A model generated the notes under the pieces. It searched no databases, was not told where the DNA came from, and was given only the letters and a program-made list of their open reading frames with translations. The position numbers were made by a program, and so were the translations under genes. Of a stretch of DNA of 64,000 bases, positions 43,955-52,821 are shown piece after piece. The stretch is from Ohtaekwangia sp035628875 (GTDB lineage: Bacteria > Bacteroidota > Bacteroidia > Cytophagales > Cyclobacteriaceae): positions 20,286-84,285 of the forward strand of contig DASPIZ010000117.1 in NCBI GenBank assembly GCA_035628875.1. Direction: 5' to 3'. Each line of letters starts with the position of its first letter. The first letter of the stretch is position 1.

Positions 43955-45847
43955 TTAATAGAGGACACGGAATTTAATGGTGTGCTCAATGGCCTTGAGC
44001 TTGGCGATCACCTCTTTGTCATATTCCTTATTGATATCGGTAATAACGTAACCAATGGATTCATTTGTTTTGAGGTATTGCCCTACGATATTGATCCCAT
44101 TATCCGCCAATATCTGGTTAATTCTGGCCAGAATACCTGGAACATTATTGTGTATATGGATTAACCGGTGCGCATCGTGCAGAGTTGGCAGCGTCAGATT
44201 CGGAAAGTTTACGCTGTTTGACGTACTGCCTGTGTTGATGTAATCCATGATTTTGCCAGGTACAAAACGTCCGATGTTTTGTTGCGCTTCAAGCGTACTT
44301 CCGCCAATGTGCGGTGTAAGGATTGTGTTGGGCAATCCACGGAGTTCGGAAACAAATTCTTCGTCGTTGCTGGCCGGCTCTTGTGGGAACACATCAATGG
44401 CGCAACCAGCTACTTTACCGCTAAGAATATTCTCACGGAGTGCCTGAATGTCGACTACATGCCCGCGGCTCAGGTTGATAAAAATCACACCTTGCTTCAT
44501 CAAAGCAAACTCGGGTGAACTTATGATGTTGGCATTCGTTTTCCGGCCATCCACATGAAGCGAAATTACATCGCATTGTTCAAGTACCTCGTTCATCGAT
44601 TTGCACTGAATGGCATTGCCAAGCGCAAGACGTTCTTCGATGTCATAAAAGTACACTTTCATTCCCATCGATTCGGCAATAACGGAAAGCTGCGTGCCTA
44701 TATTTCCGTAACCAATTAAGCCCAGTTTCTTTCCGCGTACTTCAAAGCTTCCCTTCGCAGATTTGTCCCATTCACCCTGGTGCATTTTCACAGACTTGTC
44801 TACAATACCGCGCATCAGCATGATCATCTGTGCGATGGCAAGTTCTACAACGCTTCGTGTATTGCTAAAAGGTGCATTGAAGACTGCAATTCCTTTTTTT
44901 GTTGCTGTTTTAAGGTCGATCTGGTTTGTTCCTATACAAAACGCAGCAATGACCATCAGCCGGTTCGCATGTTCCAGTACTTTTTCGGTAACCATCGTTT
45001 TAGAACGGATACCAATAACATGGACATTTTTGATTTTTTCAATAAGCTCTTCTTCTGTTAATGCAGCATGATAAGTCTCTACATTAAAACCTTCTGCCTT
45101 TAATAATTCTACCGCTACAGGGTGTACATTCTCAAGTAAGAGAACATTGATGCGGTTCTTGGGGTATGAGATTGCAGTATTCAATTTATTGAGGTATAAA
45201 AATTCATCAAGACTTGGTGTAATATGATCCGCTTTGGCCTTTACGTTTTCACGTGCTACATTTTCTGTGAATGCAAAAAATTTATTGGCCAAGCCGGATT
45301 GTTTAATTTCATAATCTGTATAGCCATCGCCGATTACATAAATATCTCCGGGAAGGTTCAGCTTCTTAAGCTGTTCAACTTTACCGCCATTGGCTGATAA
45401 AGGATTTTCTTCATCAAAACCAATTACCCGACCTTCTGCATCGAAACGGAATTCATTGGCGAGTATGTTCTCAGGTTTAATGCCGAACTCAACTACGATC
45501 GGTTCAATAAACTCTTTAAAACCATTGGAAACAATGTAAATACGGTCAGCATATTTTTGAAAGAATGCTTTGTTCCGTTTAAACGATTCTGATACACTTC
45601 CCTTTAGTTCAGTGATTAAAAGAGGAAGGTGCTGGCGCGACGGAGCGAGTAAATTCAACCGGCGTTCGAGCGATTCCCGAAACGACATCGAACCATTCAT
45701 CCCCTGATTGGTGATATCCAGGATCTGTTGTTTTCTGTTTTCTTTATCGGGATGTCCGTTCAGAGAGATATCTGCGAGTACATCAAAGGCTTCTACTTTT
45801 GTAAACGTGCTGTCGAAATCGATTACGAAGTACTTATTGAGTTTCAT
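43955..45847 (-). CDS. serA: Fusion of HAD phosphoserine-phosphatase-like domain and D-3-phosphoglycerate dehydrogenase
   Basis: The 630-residue protein starts with a HAD phosphatase (1-225): FVIDFDSTFT with Asp10 and Asp12, IVSNGF for motif II and GDGYTD for motif IV, as in SerB. A hydroxyacid dehydrogenase follows (about 235-550) with the NAD fold GLIGYGNIGTQL, INLSRGHVVD, Asp/Glu near FPQEP and the catalytic His in TPHIGGST. A C-terminal ACT domain (about 555-630, IHNNVPGILARINQILADNG) may sense serine. This joins the first and last steps of serine synthesis. The open frame reaches 45928, but MKLNKYFVIDFDS at 45847 is the normal start. Confidence 0.93.
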   Translation of the reverse strand: MKLNKYFVIDFDSTFTKVEAFDVLADISLNGHPDKENRKQQILDITNQGMNGSMSFRESLERRLNLLAPSRQHLPLLITELKGSVSESFKRNKAFFQKYADRIYIVSNGFKEFIEPIVVEFGIKPENILANEFRFDAEGRVIGFDEENPLSANGGKVEQLKKLNLPGDIYVIGDGYTDYEIKQSGLANKFFAFTENVARENVKAKADHITPSLDEFLYLNKLNTAISYPKNRINVLLLENVHPVAVELLKAEGFNVETYHAALTEEELIEKIKNVHVIGIRSKTMVTEKVLEHANRLMVIAAFCIGTNQIDLKTATKKGIAVFNAPFSNTRSVVELAIAQMIMLMRGIVDKSVKMHQGEWDKSAKGSFEVRGKKLGLIGYGNIGTQLSVIAESMGMKVYFYDIEERLALGNAIQCKSMNEVLEQCDVISLHVDGRKTNANIISSPEFALMKQGVIFINLSRGHVVDIQALRENILSGKVAGCAIDVFPQEPASNDEEFVSELRGLPNTILTPHIGGSTLEAQQNIGRFVPGKIMDYINTGSTSNSVNFPNLTLPTLHDAHRLIHIHNNVPGILARINQILADNGINIVGQYLKTNESIGYVITDINKEYDKEVIAKLKAIEHTIKFRVLY

Positions 45848-45925
45848 GGCGTTAAATGACGCTGCAAAGGTAAAAGTATTGCATTTACTTGCTATGTTTT
45901 GAAGATAAGTTATTATGAAAAAAAT

Positions 45926-45977
45926 CAAAAATCAGACATGATTCAAAAATCAGAAATCAAAAAATGCCATGGCATTT
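45926..45977 (-). repeat. GATTTTTGA-type repeat and palindrome in the gap upstream of the serA fusion
   Basis: Degenerate units of TGATTTTTGAT / TGATTTCTGAT type (minus strand) fill 45926-45966. A perfect 16-base palindrome AAATGCCATGGCATTT follows at 45962-45977. The rest of this 369-base gap (to 46216) shows no gene. Confidence 0.55.
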
Positions 45978-46216
45978 AAAAACGAAAATGAATGATTAAA
46001 CCGGATGTAATGCCAACTAACATTCCGTAGGTTATTGGTTGATCTGCGCGGGTAGGGAGTAGGTGATAAGAAGTTATCCTTTAGCCTGAATTCAATGATT
46101 ATGTCACCTTGCTATTCAGTAAGCGAAAGTGAAGCGAAAGATAGCGCATTCAAGCTGCAAAATAAATCGTGCTTTTATTCAGGTTGGATCTTGAACCTGA
46201 TTAGTTATTTTTCTGC

Positions 46217-46654
46217 TCAAAGTTCCAAAACCATGGCGGTTGCTGAACCGGGGCAAACGTGAGAAAACTCGGAAGAAGTTTTTAATGATTCTGGAATTGC
46301 ATCACGGGGAATAGAACGGAATCCGCGTTTCTCAAAAAAGCCATGGGCATTTTCCGTTAATAGATAAATTCCCTTCAGTCGGCGTTCTCTGGCTTCGTCG
46401 ATAAGGTATTCGGCAATATTGGTACCCACCGATTTACCACGGATTCCCATTTTCACTGAAAGCGAACGAAGTAAACCGTAATCGCCGTATACTTCAAGAC
46501 CGCCCGTGCCCACAAGTATGTTACCTTCAAAATAGCCAACCAGTAAATCTTTCTGAAAATTAAGATCATCTGCCGGGAGGCCAGATGCTTTCAGCAAGGA
46601 CCGGAATTCATCGAATCCTTTTTCGTCGTCAATGATTTTATAAGTAAGATCCAT
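46217..46654 (-). CDS. GNAT N-acetyltransferase, ArsN2-like
   Basis: The 145-residue GNAT protein has acetyl-CoA-loop residues in SLSVKMGIRGKSVGTNIAEY (R/Q-x-x-G-x-G/S type) and the ArsN2-like tail: LTENAHGFFEKRGFRSIPRD, then PESLKTSSEFSHVCPGSATA. ArsN2 proteins are linked to arsenic resistance in many ars operons. No ars gene is nearby, so a different small amine substrate is possible. It stands alone on its strand. Confidence 0.8.
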   Translation of the reverse strand: MDLTYKIIDDEKGFDEFRSLLKASGLPADDLNFQKDLLVGYFEGNILVGTGGLEVYGDYGLLRSLSVKMGIRGKSVGTNIAEYLIDEARERRLKGIYLLTENAHGFFEKRGFRSIPRDAIPESLKTSSEFSHVCPGSATAMVLEL

Positions 46655-46832
46655 TGTAAGTGATTAGTTACCCAGCAACCCGGTGAAATATGGTTAGCGC
46701 TGTAAGTTTTATTTTCCTGTCTTCAAATAAACAAAAAAATCATCCGGAATAGCAATTTTATTCTCGCCTGAGCCGGATTATTTCGGATGTCTGTCCGGTT
46801 AAACATGCACTCTATTTGCATAGTAGTCTCAA

Positions 46833-47282
46833 TCAAATTTTATTTAATCGAAGATACGACATCAAAAAGAAGAAACCTGCTGACGCAAAGCTGAGTACCG
46901 GCGGCCAGAAGAAATAAGTAACAGCGATTATTGCACCACAGCACAACACAATGCTATTCAATAAACTTATTTTCTTAATCACCACCGAATTTAAGTGAAG
47001 CAGCTGGACCAACATAACGCTTACAATTCCCGACCACAAAAAGAAAAGGGAATAACACAAACTCAATCCATTAAGAAAGTCCATCATAGATACAGGTGTT
47101 CCGCCCACGACACGTTGGTAGTCGTTCATTGATTTCAATAAGTTAAGCTCTGTATCATTCGCAGGAATGAGCCCGGTGAAATTATTATGCAAGGTGAAAT
47201 GTAAAAACAATATGATGTGACCGATCAGGTGGCTAATGCCAGTCAGAATAAGTATATACGATCCAATGCGGAAGAATAACAT
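46833..47282 (-). CDS. Four-helix membrane protein of unknown function
   Basis: The 149-residue protein has four predicted membrane segments: about 5-27 (with the pair GISHLIGHIILF), 66-92, 100-120 and 122-143. The His-Gly-His pattern in the first helix and GTPVSMMDFLNGLSL before the second are notable and may be family marks, but I cannot name the family with confidence. It is in the inner membrane. A terminator follows at 47328-47355 on the other side of its start, so it is a single-gene unit. Confidence 0.7.
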   Translation of the reverse strand: MLFFRIGSYILILTGISHLIGHIILFLHFTLHNNFTGLIPANDTELNLLKSMNDYQRVVGGTPVSMMDFLNGLSLCYSLFFLWSGIVSVMLVQLLHLNSVVIKKISLLNSIVLCCGAIIAVTYFFWPPVLSFASAGFFFLMSYLRLNKI

Positions 47283-47327
47283 AACGCATGATCCTAAAAG
47301 TTAATGCCTTTATAAGATGATGAAAAA

Positions 47328-47355
47328 AAAAGGATGGCATTGCGGCCATCCTTTT
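47328..47355 (-). terminator. Terminator after the transketolase C-half gene
   Basis: A perfect 11-base stem AAAAGGATGGC / GCCATCCTTTT with a 6-base loop lies about 20 bases beyond the stop at 47375. On the minus strand it is followed by a T-run. Confidence 0.88.
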
Positions 47356-47374
47356 AATCGGTGTTGTAGCAATG

Positions 47375-48328
47375 CTATTTTTTTCGTTTGATTACCTTTT
47401 CAACCGCACGCACAATATTTTCTGGTCCGAGACCATATTTTTTCAACAATTCCGTTGGTGTTCCGCTTTCGCCAAAACTGTCATTTACAGCCACCATTTC
47501 AAGTGGTGAAGGGTTAAAACGGGAAAGCACCTGTGCTACACTATCGCCAAGCCCACCGTTGATCTGATGTTCTTCGCAGGTTACGGCGCAACCAGTTTTA
47601 CCAACTGACGTAAGGATTGCTTCTACATCGAGTGGTTTAATGGTGTGGATATTGATCAGCTCTACGCTGATGCCTTTCTCGGCAAGAATCGCTTCGGCTT
47701 CAATGGCGCTCCATACAAGGTGTCCACAAGCAAATATGGTAACGTCCTTTCCATCGATCATTTTATCAGCTTTGCCAATGGTGAACGGACGATCCTGTGT
47801 AAAAATCGGCCAGCTTGGGCGACCAAACCTAAGGTAAGTCGGGCCAACATGATCTCCGAGGGCAAGCGTGGCTGCTTTTGTCTGGGCATAATCACACGGC
47901 ACAATTACCGTCATTCCCGGGAGCATTTTCATCATACCGATATCTTCCAGTATCTGGTGCGTTGCGCCGTCTTCACCCAGCGTAAGGCCGGCATGCGATG
48001 CACATATCTTAACGTTTTTATCTGAGTATGCGATAGACTGACGTATCTGGTCGTACACCCGTCCTGTTGAAAAGTTGGCGAATGTACCGGTAAAAGGAAT
48101 CTTACCGCCAATGGTCATACCGGCAGCCATTCCCATCATATTTGCTTCTGCAATTCCAATCTGAAAAAACCGTTCGGGAAACTCTTTTTTGAATGCATCC
48201 ATTTTAAGTGAACCAGTAAGGTCGGCGCATAACGCTACCACATTCGGATTCTTTTTTCCCAGTTCGTGTAAACCAACTCCAAATCCGGAGCGGGTATCTT
48301 TCTTTTCGGTGAAGGTAAATTTCGTCAT
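47375..48328 (-). CDS. Transketolase, C-terminal subunit
   Basis: The 317-residue protein holds the pyrimidine-binding and C-terminal transketolase domains. It has the catalytic Glu region FFQIGIAEANMMGMAAGM, the segment FTGTFANFSTGRVYDQIRQS, HAGLTLGEDGATHQ and a last domain with CEEHQINGGLGDSVAQVL. It needs the N-terminal subunit (50329-51180) to make a complete enzyme of the non-oxidative pentose phosphate pathway. The start is Met12 of the longer open frame. A gene for a von Willebrand A protein lies between the two halves. Confidence 0.93.
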   Translation of the reverse strand: MTKFTFTEKKDTRSGFGVGLHELGKKNPNVVALCADLTGSLKMDAFKKEFPERFFQIGIAEANMMGMAAGMTIGGKIPFTGTFANFSTGRVYDQIRQSIAYSDKNVKICASHAGLTLGEDGATHQILEDIGMMKMLPGMTVIVPCDYAQTKAATLALGDHVGPTYLRFGRPSWPIFTQDRPFTIGKADKMIDGKDVTIFACGHLVWSAIEAEAILAEKGISVELINIHTIKPLDVEAILTSVGKTGCAVTCEEHQINGGLGDSVAQVLSRFNPSPLEMVAVNDSFGESGTPTELLKKYGLGPENIVRAVEKVIKRKK

Positions 48329-48624
48329 TCGTGTTACGTTTTCAGGATTGGTGTTTTGCAACTTACGTCATTTGTTGCATTATGACATCAGGTGCTTTAA
48401 GCGCTGCGAAAGTCGTAAAATTTTTGGATTCTTCCGAGTATCCTATTATTCTTTGCCGGATATGTCTTAAAGATTTTTTCGTGGTCTGCTTAAATTAACC
48501 AAAATTGATTTATGGTTTGTTCACCTTGAAATGTGTTAAAGTTTGTTAAGAAAAGCTCCGCAGAATCCAAACATGTAACTGTGATCATTTCCCATCGTTA
48601 CCAGGGCTAACCAACGCCAATGCT

Positions 48625-48729
48625 ATGAATGAACCACAACATCCGGAGAACAGGGAAAATCGACGCTTAATTTTTTGGGTGATCTTTGCAATTGTCATTG
48701 CTTTGTTGCCCTGGTTTGTACTGATGTAA
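48625..48729 (+). CDS. Possible 34-residue single-span membrane protein
   Basis: The frame MNEPQHPENRENRRLIFWVI ... ALLPWFVLM has a hydrophilic charged N-terminus of 14 residues and one hydrophobic segment of about 20. It ends 8 bases before the stop of the convergent von Willebrand A gene. The charge-then-helix layout is that of real small membrane proteins, and 260 bases upstream are free for a promoter. I do not recognise the family. Confidence 0.5.
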   Translation: MNEPQHPENRENRRLIFWVIFAIVIALLPWFVLM

Positions 48730-48737
48730 TCCAGGGT

Positions 48738-50111
48738 TTACTGGAATACATTCACGCTTACCGTTTGGCCCGGTCTTACCTGAAATACTTTAAAGGAAGT
48801 GTATTTACTTCCGCCACTGTTCTTTACCCTAAATACAACTTTGTATTTGCCGGGAAGGATGTCTAGCGAGAAATTGGATTTCATATTATCCAGCGCCATC
48901 ACCCATTGCTGTGATCCGTCATCCTTCATTTCATAGAGACTGCCGTAGCCTGTGGATATTGTATTGAAGTTTACGACGCCGTGAGTCGGAATCAATAAAG
49001 ATGTTGTTTTATCCGGTTTTATTTCCACTGTAAAAAATCGCCTGGGTAAGGTAATGGTTTCAACTTCGTAGTGCCCTGCCAGATATTGATGTGGTTGATG
49101 ACCTTGCTGAACCTGGATCACTTCGCGTTTTCCTTTTTCACGTACAATAGCCTGAAGGTTGTTGTTTGTATTGCCTTCCTGCCGGATAACAAGATCACCT
49201 TGCCGCACAGGTATTGTTACCGTAGTGTGTTTCCCCCGTGTGATGCTAACGTTTCGCTTGATAATTGGTGGTGTTGTGTTAACAACAAGATCATATTCAA
49301 TCAGGGGATCAACCTGTACTGAATCCGGCTTTCCGTTGCGGTCGATGAAGTGTACGAACTCATAGGCTGATTGTCCTGTTATGGCATTAAAAAAAGATAC
49401 ATTGATATTGGATTCCGGCTTTTGATTTGTTCCAATGAGTTCAAGACTCATTGTGGTTTTTCCCAATGAAACCTTCAGCGCCTGATTGATCACATCGTGA
49501 AATACGCCAGGCGTATCGGCATTCACAAATTTACCGGCACATTCAAGTGAGGCTTCCGCCTTCATTCCCAATCCAATAATGTAAGGTTGTAAAATTACGC
49601 CGCTTTTTTGCAATGCAAGCGATGTGGCGCATGGATCACCGCCGCAGGATTCTATACCATCGGTAATGATGATGACAATATTCCTGAACTCCTTGGTAGC
49701 AGGAAAATCAGAGGCAGCTTGTTGAAGTGCATAAGAAATGGGGGTGACTCCTTTTGGATTGATGGCATTGATTCTGTCAATGATCGCCTGGTGATTTTGT
49801 GGCTTAAAAGGAACGACAAGTTCTGTATCGGTACATTTTTTCTGATCGGGCATAAAGCGATGTCCATAGAGGCGTAAGCCAATCTCGATTTTTGAATCGA
49901 CACGAAGCGAATCTACAATCTTGGTCAAGATAGATTTTGCTACATGCAATTTTGATTGATTGGGTCGGCCCCAGGTTTCGAGCATACTACCGGAAGCATC
50001 GACCAGAAAAAGAAGACGTGTTTTATCCGGCAATTTTTGTGGCTGAGGTTGGGCCTTCAACGCCCAGCCGGAAAACAGTAAAAGGACAATAATGATTAAA
50101 CGATATAGCAT
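48738..50111 (-). CDS. Exported von Willebrand factor A-domain protein
   Basis: The 457-residue protein has a signal peptide (1-20) and an N-terminal VWA domain (about 32-215). The metal-ion site is complete: VDASGSM (DxSxS), Thr in GVTPISYAL and Asp in ITDGIESC. The remaining 240 residues are beta-rich repeats that look like tandem small sandwich domains (KHTTVTIPVRQGDLVIRQEG, GKYKVVFRVKNSGGSKYTSF). Such proteins bind other proteins at the cell surface or in the periplasm. It sits between the two transketolase halves on the same strand. Confidence 0.88.
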   Translation of the reverse strand: MLYRLIIIVLLLFSGWALKAQPQPQKLPDKTRLLFLVDASGSMLETWGRPNQSKLHVAKSILTKIVDSLRVDSKIEIGLRLYGHRFMPDQKKCTDTELVVPFKPQNHQAIIDRINAINPKGVTPISYALQQAASDFPATKEFRNIVIIITDGIESCGGDPCATSLALQKSGVILQPYIIGLGMKAEASLECAGKFVNADTPGVFHDVINQALKVSLGKTTMSLELIGTNQKPESNINVSFFNAITGQSAYEFVHFIDRNGKPDSVQVDPLIEYDLVVNTTPPIIKRNVSITRGKHTTVTIPVRQGDLVIRQEGNTNNNLQAIVREKGKREVIQVQQGHQPHQYLAGHYEVETITLPRRFFTVEIKPDKTTSLLIPTHGVVNFNTISTGYGSLYEMKDDGSQQWVMALDNMKSNFSLDILPGKYKVVFRVKNSGGSKYTSFKVFQVRPGQTVSVNVFQ

Positions 50112-50254
50112 GAATGTCTTTGTGGTAAAGTTAAAACGAATCTGCCATAAACGTGGTATATAGGCAGTTACTTTAAACCATGGCGCATGGGTACCCTTTC
50201 ATGAAGGAAAGCGATTCTTTGCTGGGAACAATATCAATAAATGGTCCAAAAGTA

Positions 50255-50281
50255 AAAATGCCGGGCTGGGACCGGCATTTT
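50255..50281 (-). terminator. Terminator after the transketolase N-half gene
   Basis: A perfect 10-base stem AAAATGCCGG / CCGGCATTTT with a 7-base loop lies 48 bases beyond the stop codon at 50329. It suggests that the N-half is not cotranscribed with the VWA gene and C-half. Confidence 0.85.
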
Positions 50282-50328
50282 AAAAACTTTATGCTGTATA
50301 AAAACTGTAAGCTTAATTAAGCGGGGTA

Positions 50329-51180
50329 TTAATAATCACCAATTGTTTCCTCGAGTTGGGCGAGGGCTTTTTTCAATTCTTCATCATTAGGAGCAACGCC
50401 GTGCCATTTGTGCGATCCAACCATGTAATCAACGCCAAATCCCATTTCGGTTTTCATCAGATTCATCACCGGCTTTCCTTTGCGGGCCAGTTGTTGCGCC
50501 AGTGTTATTCCGGCAATTACATCTTCCATGTTGTTTCCATTGAACGTGTTTACGGTCCAACCGAAAGCTTCCCATTTTGCCTTGAGATCCATTAAGGATA
50601 AGATTTTATCGACAGGTCCGTCAATCTGCTGACCATTATAATCGATGGTGGCAATGAGGTTATCTACTTTATTGTGGCCGGCATACATGGAAGCTTCCCA
50701 TACCTGGCCTTCTTGTAGTTCGCCATCACCCATAAGTACATAGATGAAACGATCATCATTCTTTAACTTTTTTACCTGAGCAGCACCAATCGCAACGGAA
50801 AGTCCTTGTCCCAATGAACCGGAGGCAATGCGGATACCAGGAAGATGCTCATGCGTTGCAGGGTGACCTTGCACACGCGAGTTGATCTGGCGGAAGGTGG
50901 CAAGTTCTTTTGGATCGAAGTAACCGGCGCGCGCAAGCGTTGCATACCAAACAGGTGAAATATGGCCGTTGGAGAGGAAGAAAAGATCTTCACCATCTCC
51001 ACTCATATTAAATTTATTGTTGTGCTTCATGAAATGGAAATAAAGGGCAACGAAAAATTCGGTGCAACCTAAAGATCCACCCGGGTGACCGGACTGACAG
51101 GCATGTACCATGCGTACAATATCCCTGCGGACCTGAGATGAAAGCTGTTTAAGTTTGGCAATATCGGTTGATTGGCTCAT
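50329..51180 (-). CDS. Transketolase, N-terminal (thiamine diphosphate-binding) subunit
   Basis: The 283-residue protein is the diphosphate-binding half of transketolase: ACQSGHPGGSLGCTEFFVAL, the phosphate-binding GHISPVWYATLAR, QGHPATHEHLPGIRIASGSL and the cofactor motif GDGELQEGQVWEA ... DYNGQQ. It pairs with the C-terminal subunit. In most split-type genomes the two genes are adjacent, whereas here 2 kb lie between the two genes and a terminator follows this one. Confidence 0.94.
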   Translation of the reverse strand: MSQSTDIAKLKQLSSQVRRDIVRMVHACQSGHPGGSLGCTEFFVALYFHFMKHNNKFNMSGDGEDLFFLSNGHISPVWYATLARAGYFDPKELATFRQINSRVQGHPATHEHLPGIRIASGSLGQGLSVAIGAAQVKKLKNDDRFIYVLMGDGELQEGQVWEASMYAGHNKVDNLIATIDYNGQQIDGPVDKILSLMDLKAKWEAFGWTVNTFNGNNMEDVIAGITLAQQLARKGKPVMNLMKTEMGFGVDYMVGSHKWHGVAPNDEELKKALAQLEETIGDY

Positions 51181-51317
51181 CAGTATTTTAATAATGCCGC
51201 GAATATACCGTGTGCACAGGTTTACTCCAAATTACAAATTTATTTTTAAACCTTGTTCTTAAATAAATTACACATGGCCACCCAAACAGGATCATAAGAG
51301 TAATATTTCCAGAACTG

Positions 51318-51342
51318 AATGCAACAAATGAACTGTTGCATT
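51318..51342. promoter_or_regulatory. Inverted repeat AATGCAAC-N9-GTTGCATT, candidate operator
   Basis: A perfect 8-base inverted repeat lies in the divergent gap between transketolase N-half and the PAS-LuxR gene, about 114 bases before the latter. A related repeat with the same TGCAAC / GTTGCA core is at 58596-58618, upstream of the GH43 gene. Confidence 0.45.
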
Positions 51343-51455
51343 TTCGGAAAACAAATTATTGTATTATTGGATAATGGCCGTAATTTTAAAAAATACATCG
51401 CTGTATCCTTCAACCCTCTCGCTATGCAGCAACTCGAACACATTGAAATACCTGG

Positions 51456-52124
51456 ATGACGAAATTCCCGACACGAGTAAAAGAAAAGGTCGATTCTATT
51501 GCCGCCATTGCTGAAGACCTTCCATGTGTAGTGATTATTCACACGCCCTTATTAGAAACTGTATATATGTCACCACGGGGATTAGAACAACTGGGCATGA
51601 AACTGGAAGAGCTTCAGATGATGACTGCACAACAATATCATGAAAGATTCTTTAATCCTGAAGACGCGAAAGAGTACGTTCCAAAATTAAAAAGTCTGAT
51701 GGAAAGTAATTCCGATAGTCACGTGTCTTTCTTTCAACAGGTTAGGGTAAATGCAGATTCGGATTGGACATGGCACATCAGTTCAATGAAAATACTGATG
51801 CGTGATGAAGCCGGAAACCCTGAATTGTTGATCACCATTGCTTTTCCTGTTGAATCAATAAACCATGTAACCCCAAAAGTTTCGCGCCTCCTGGAAGAAA
51901 ATGATTTCCTTCGGAAACACTATACTGAGTTTTCAAAACTTGGTAAGCGCGAGATAGACGTACTCCGCTTGCTGGCACGTGGTCATAGTTCTGCGAAAAT
52001 CGCTGAAGAACTTTTTATTTCTGTGGCAACGGTAGAAACACATCGGAAGAACATCAGAAGCAAACTTAACGCTAATTCGATCTTTGAGCTCGTGCAATAT
52101 GCCCATGCCTTTGATCTGATTTAG
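51456..52124 (+). CDS. PAS-domain LuxR-type transcriptional regulator
   Basis: The 222-residue protein has a PAS-like domain (about 18-130, with LETVYMSPRGLEQLGMKLEE and WTWHISSMKILMRDEAGNPE) and a LuxR helix-turn-helix (about 158-215: LGKREIDVLRLLARGHSSAK, ISVATVETHRKNIRSKL). There is no receiver Asp, so the input is presumably sensed by the PAS domain. The candidate operator at 51318 may be autoregulatory. Its TAG stop runs straight into a heptad-repeat composite. Confidence 0.9.
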   Translation: MTKFPTRVKEKVDSIAAIAEDLPCVVIIHTPLLETVYMSPRGLEQLGMKLEELQMMTAQQYHERFFNPEDAKEYVPKLKSLMESNSDSHVSFFQQVRVNADSDWTWHISSMKILMRDEAGNPELLITIAFPVESINHVTPKVSRLLEENDFLRKHYTEFSKLGKREIDVLRLLARGHSSAKIAEELFISVATVETHRKNIRSKLNANSIFELVQYAHAFDLI

Positions 52125-52680
52125 AAGTTCAAGGTTCATGGTTCAAAGTTCAAGGTTCAAAGTTCGTGGTTTCAAAGACTGACACTGGGTCAGGGAATAT
52201 TGTTTCAGGTTTGATGTTTGATGTTTGAGGTTGGTTTTACGATAACGAATGGATTATTGTCAACTCATAAATTAGCCAAACAGAGGCGGCTCGGGGGGCA
52301 AGGATTGGCGTTGATCAAGTTAGGATGCCGGTATCCATTCCCTTCGTTACCTTCATCCTGATGCGTTTGTGCCGCGGCACAAACATGCAGAAGGATCCCC
52401 CGGAACAGCGGAAGAAATGATTCGTAAAAGAAAGCGCAGGAAACGCGGGAGTTGTTGGCAACACATAAGTTATTGACCAAACAAACTCGAGGCTCGTAGC
52501 TCATGGCTCGTAGCTTCTCCTCGAAAGAGAGCTAATCCAGGGCGAGGGATGTCAATCGTTTTGGTTTGATGTTTGTTATGGTTTTGAAAAATTGAATGTT
52601 TTATCGAAAACAACCTGAAGCTTGCATTTGATGGGAAACACCTAAATTATGGATCAAACAAACTCGCAACTCGCCGTTAA
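52125..52680 (+). repeat. Composite heptad-repeat element with palindrome module
   Basis: No gene is supported. From the base after the TAG: six clean units GTTCAAG/GTTCATG/GTTCAAA (52125-52170), GTTTGAT/GTTTGAG units (52202-52236), a palindrome module (52335-52402, with the 18-base perfect palindrome TTTGTGCCGCGGCACAAA), GCTCGTA/GCTCATG units (52485-52516), a second GTTTGAT patch (about 52560-52585) and GCAACTCG (to about 52675). It is the clearest copy of the family in the window. Confidence 0.85.
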
Positions 52681-52821
52681 AGCGTCAGCGCGGGTATCCG
52701 AAGCAAAGCAATTGGGCAATCTTTTATGGTTGATAAATGACATACTTTCGAAATCAAATTTTAATTTCAAACTTCAAAACGTTCATACCGACTCGAAACG
52801 CTAACCCTCTCAAGTTCACTT

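Noticed and set aside
46217..46654. Part of an arsenic resistance operon
   Set aside because: Only the ArsN2-like acetyltransferase is present; no arsR, arsB, arsC or related gene lies near.
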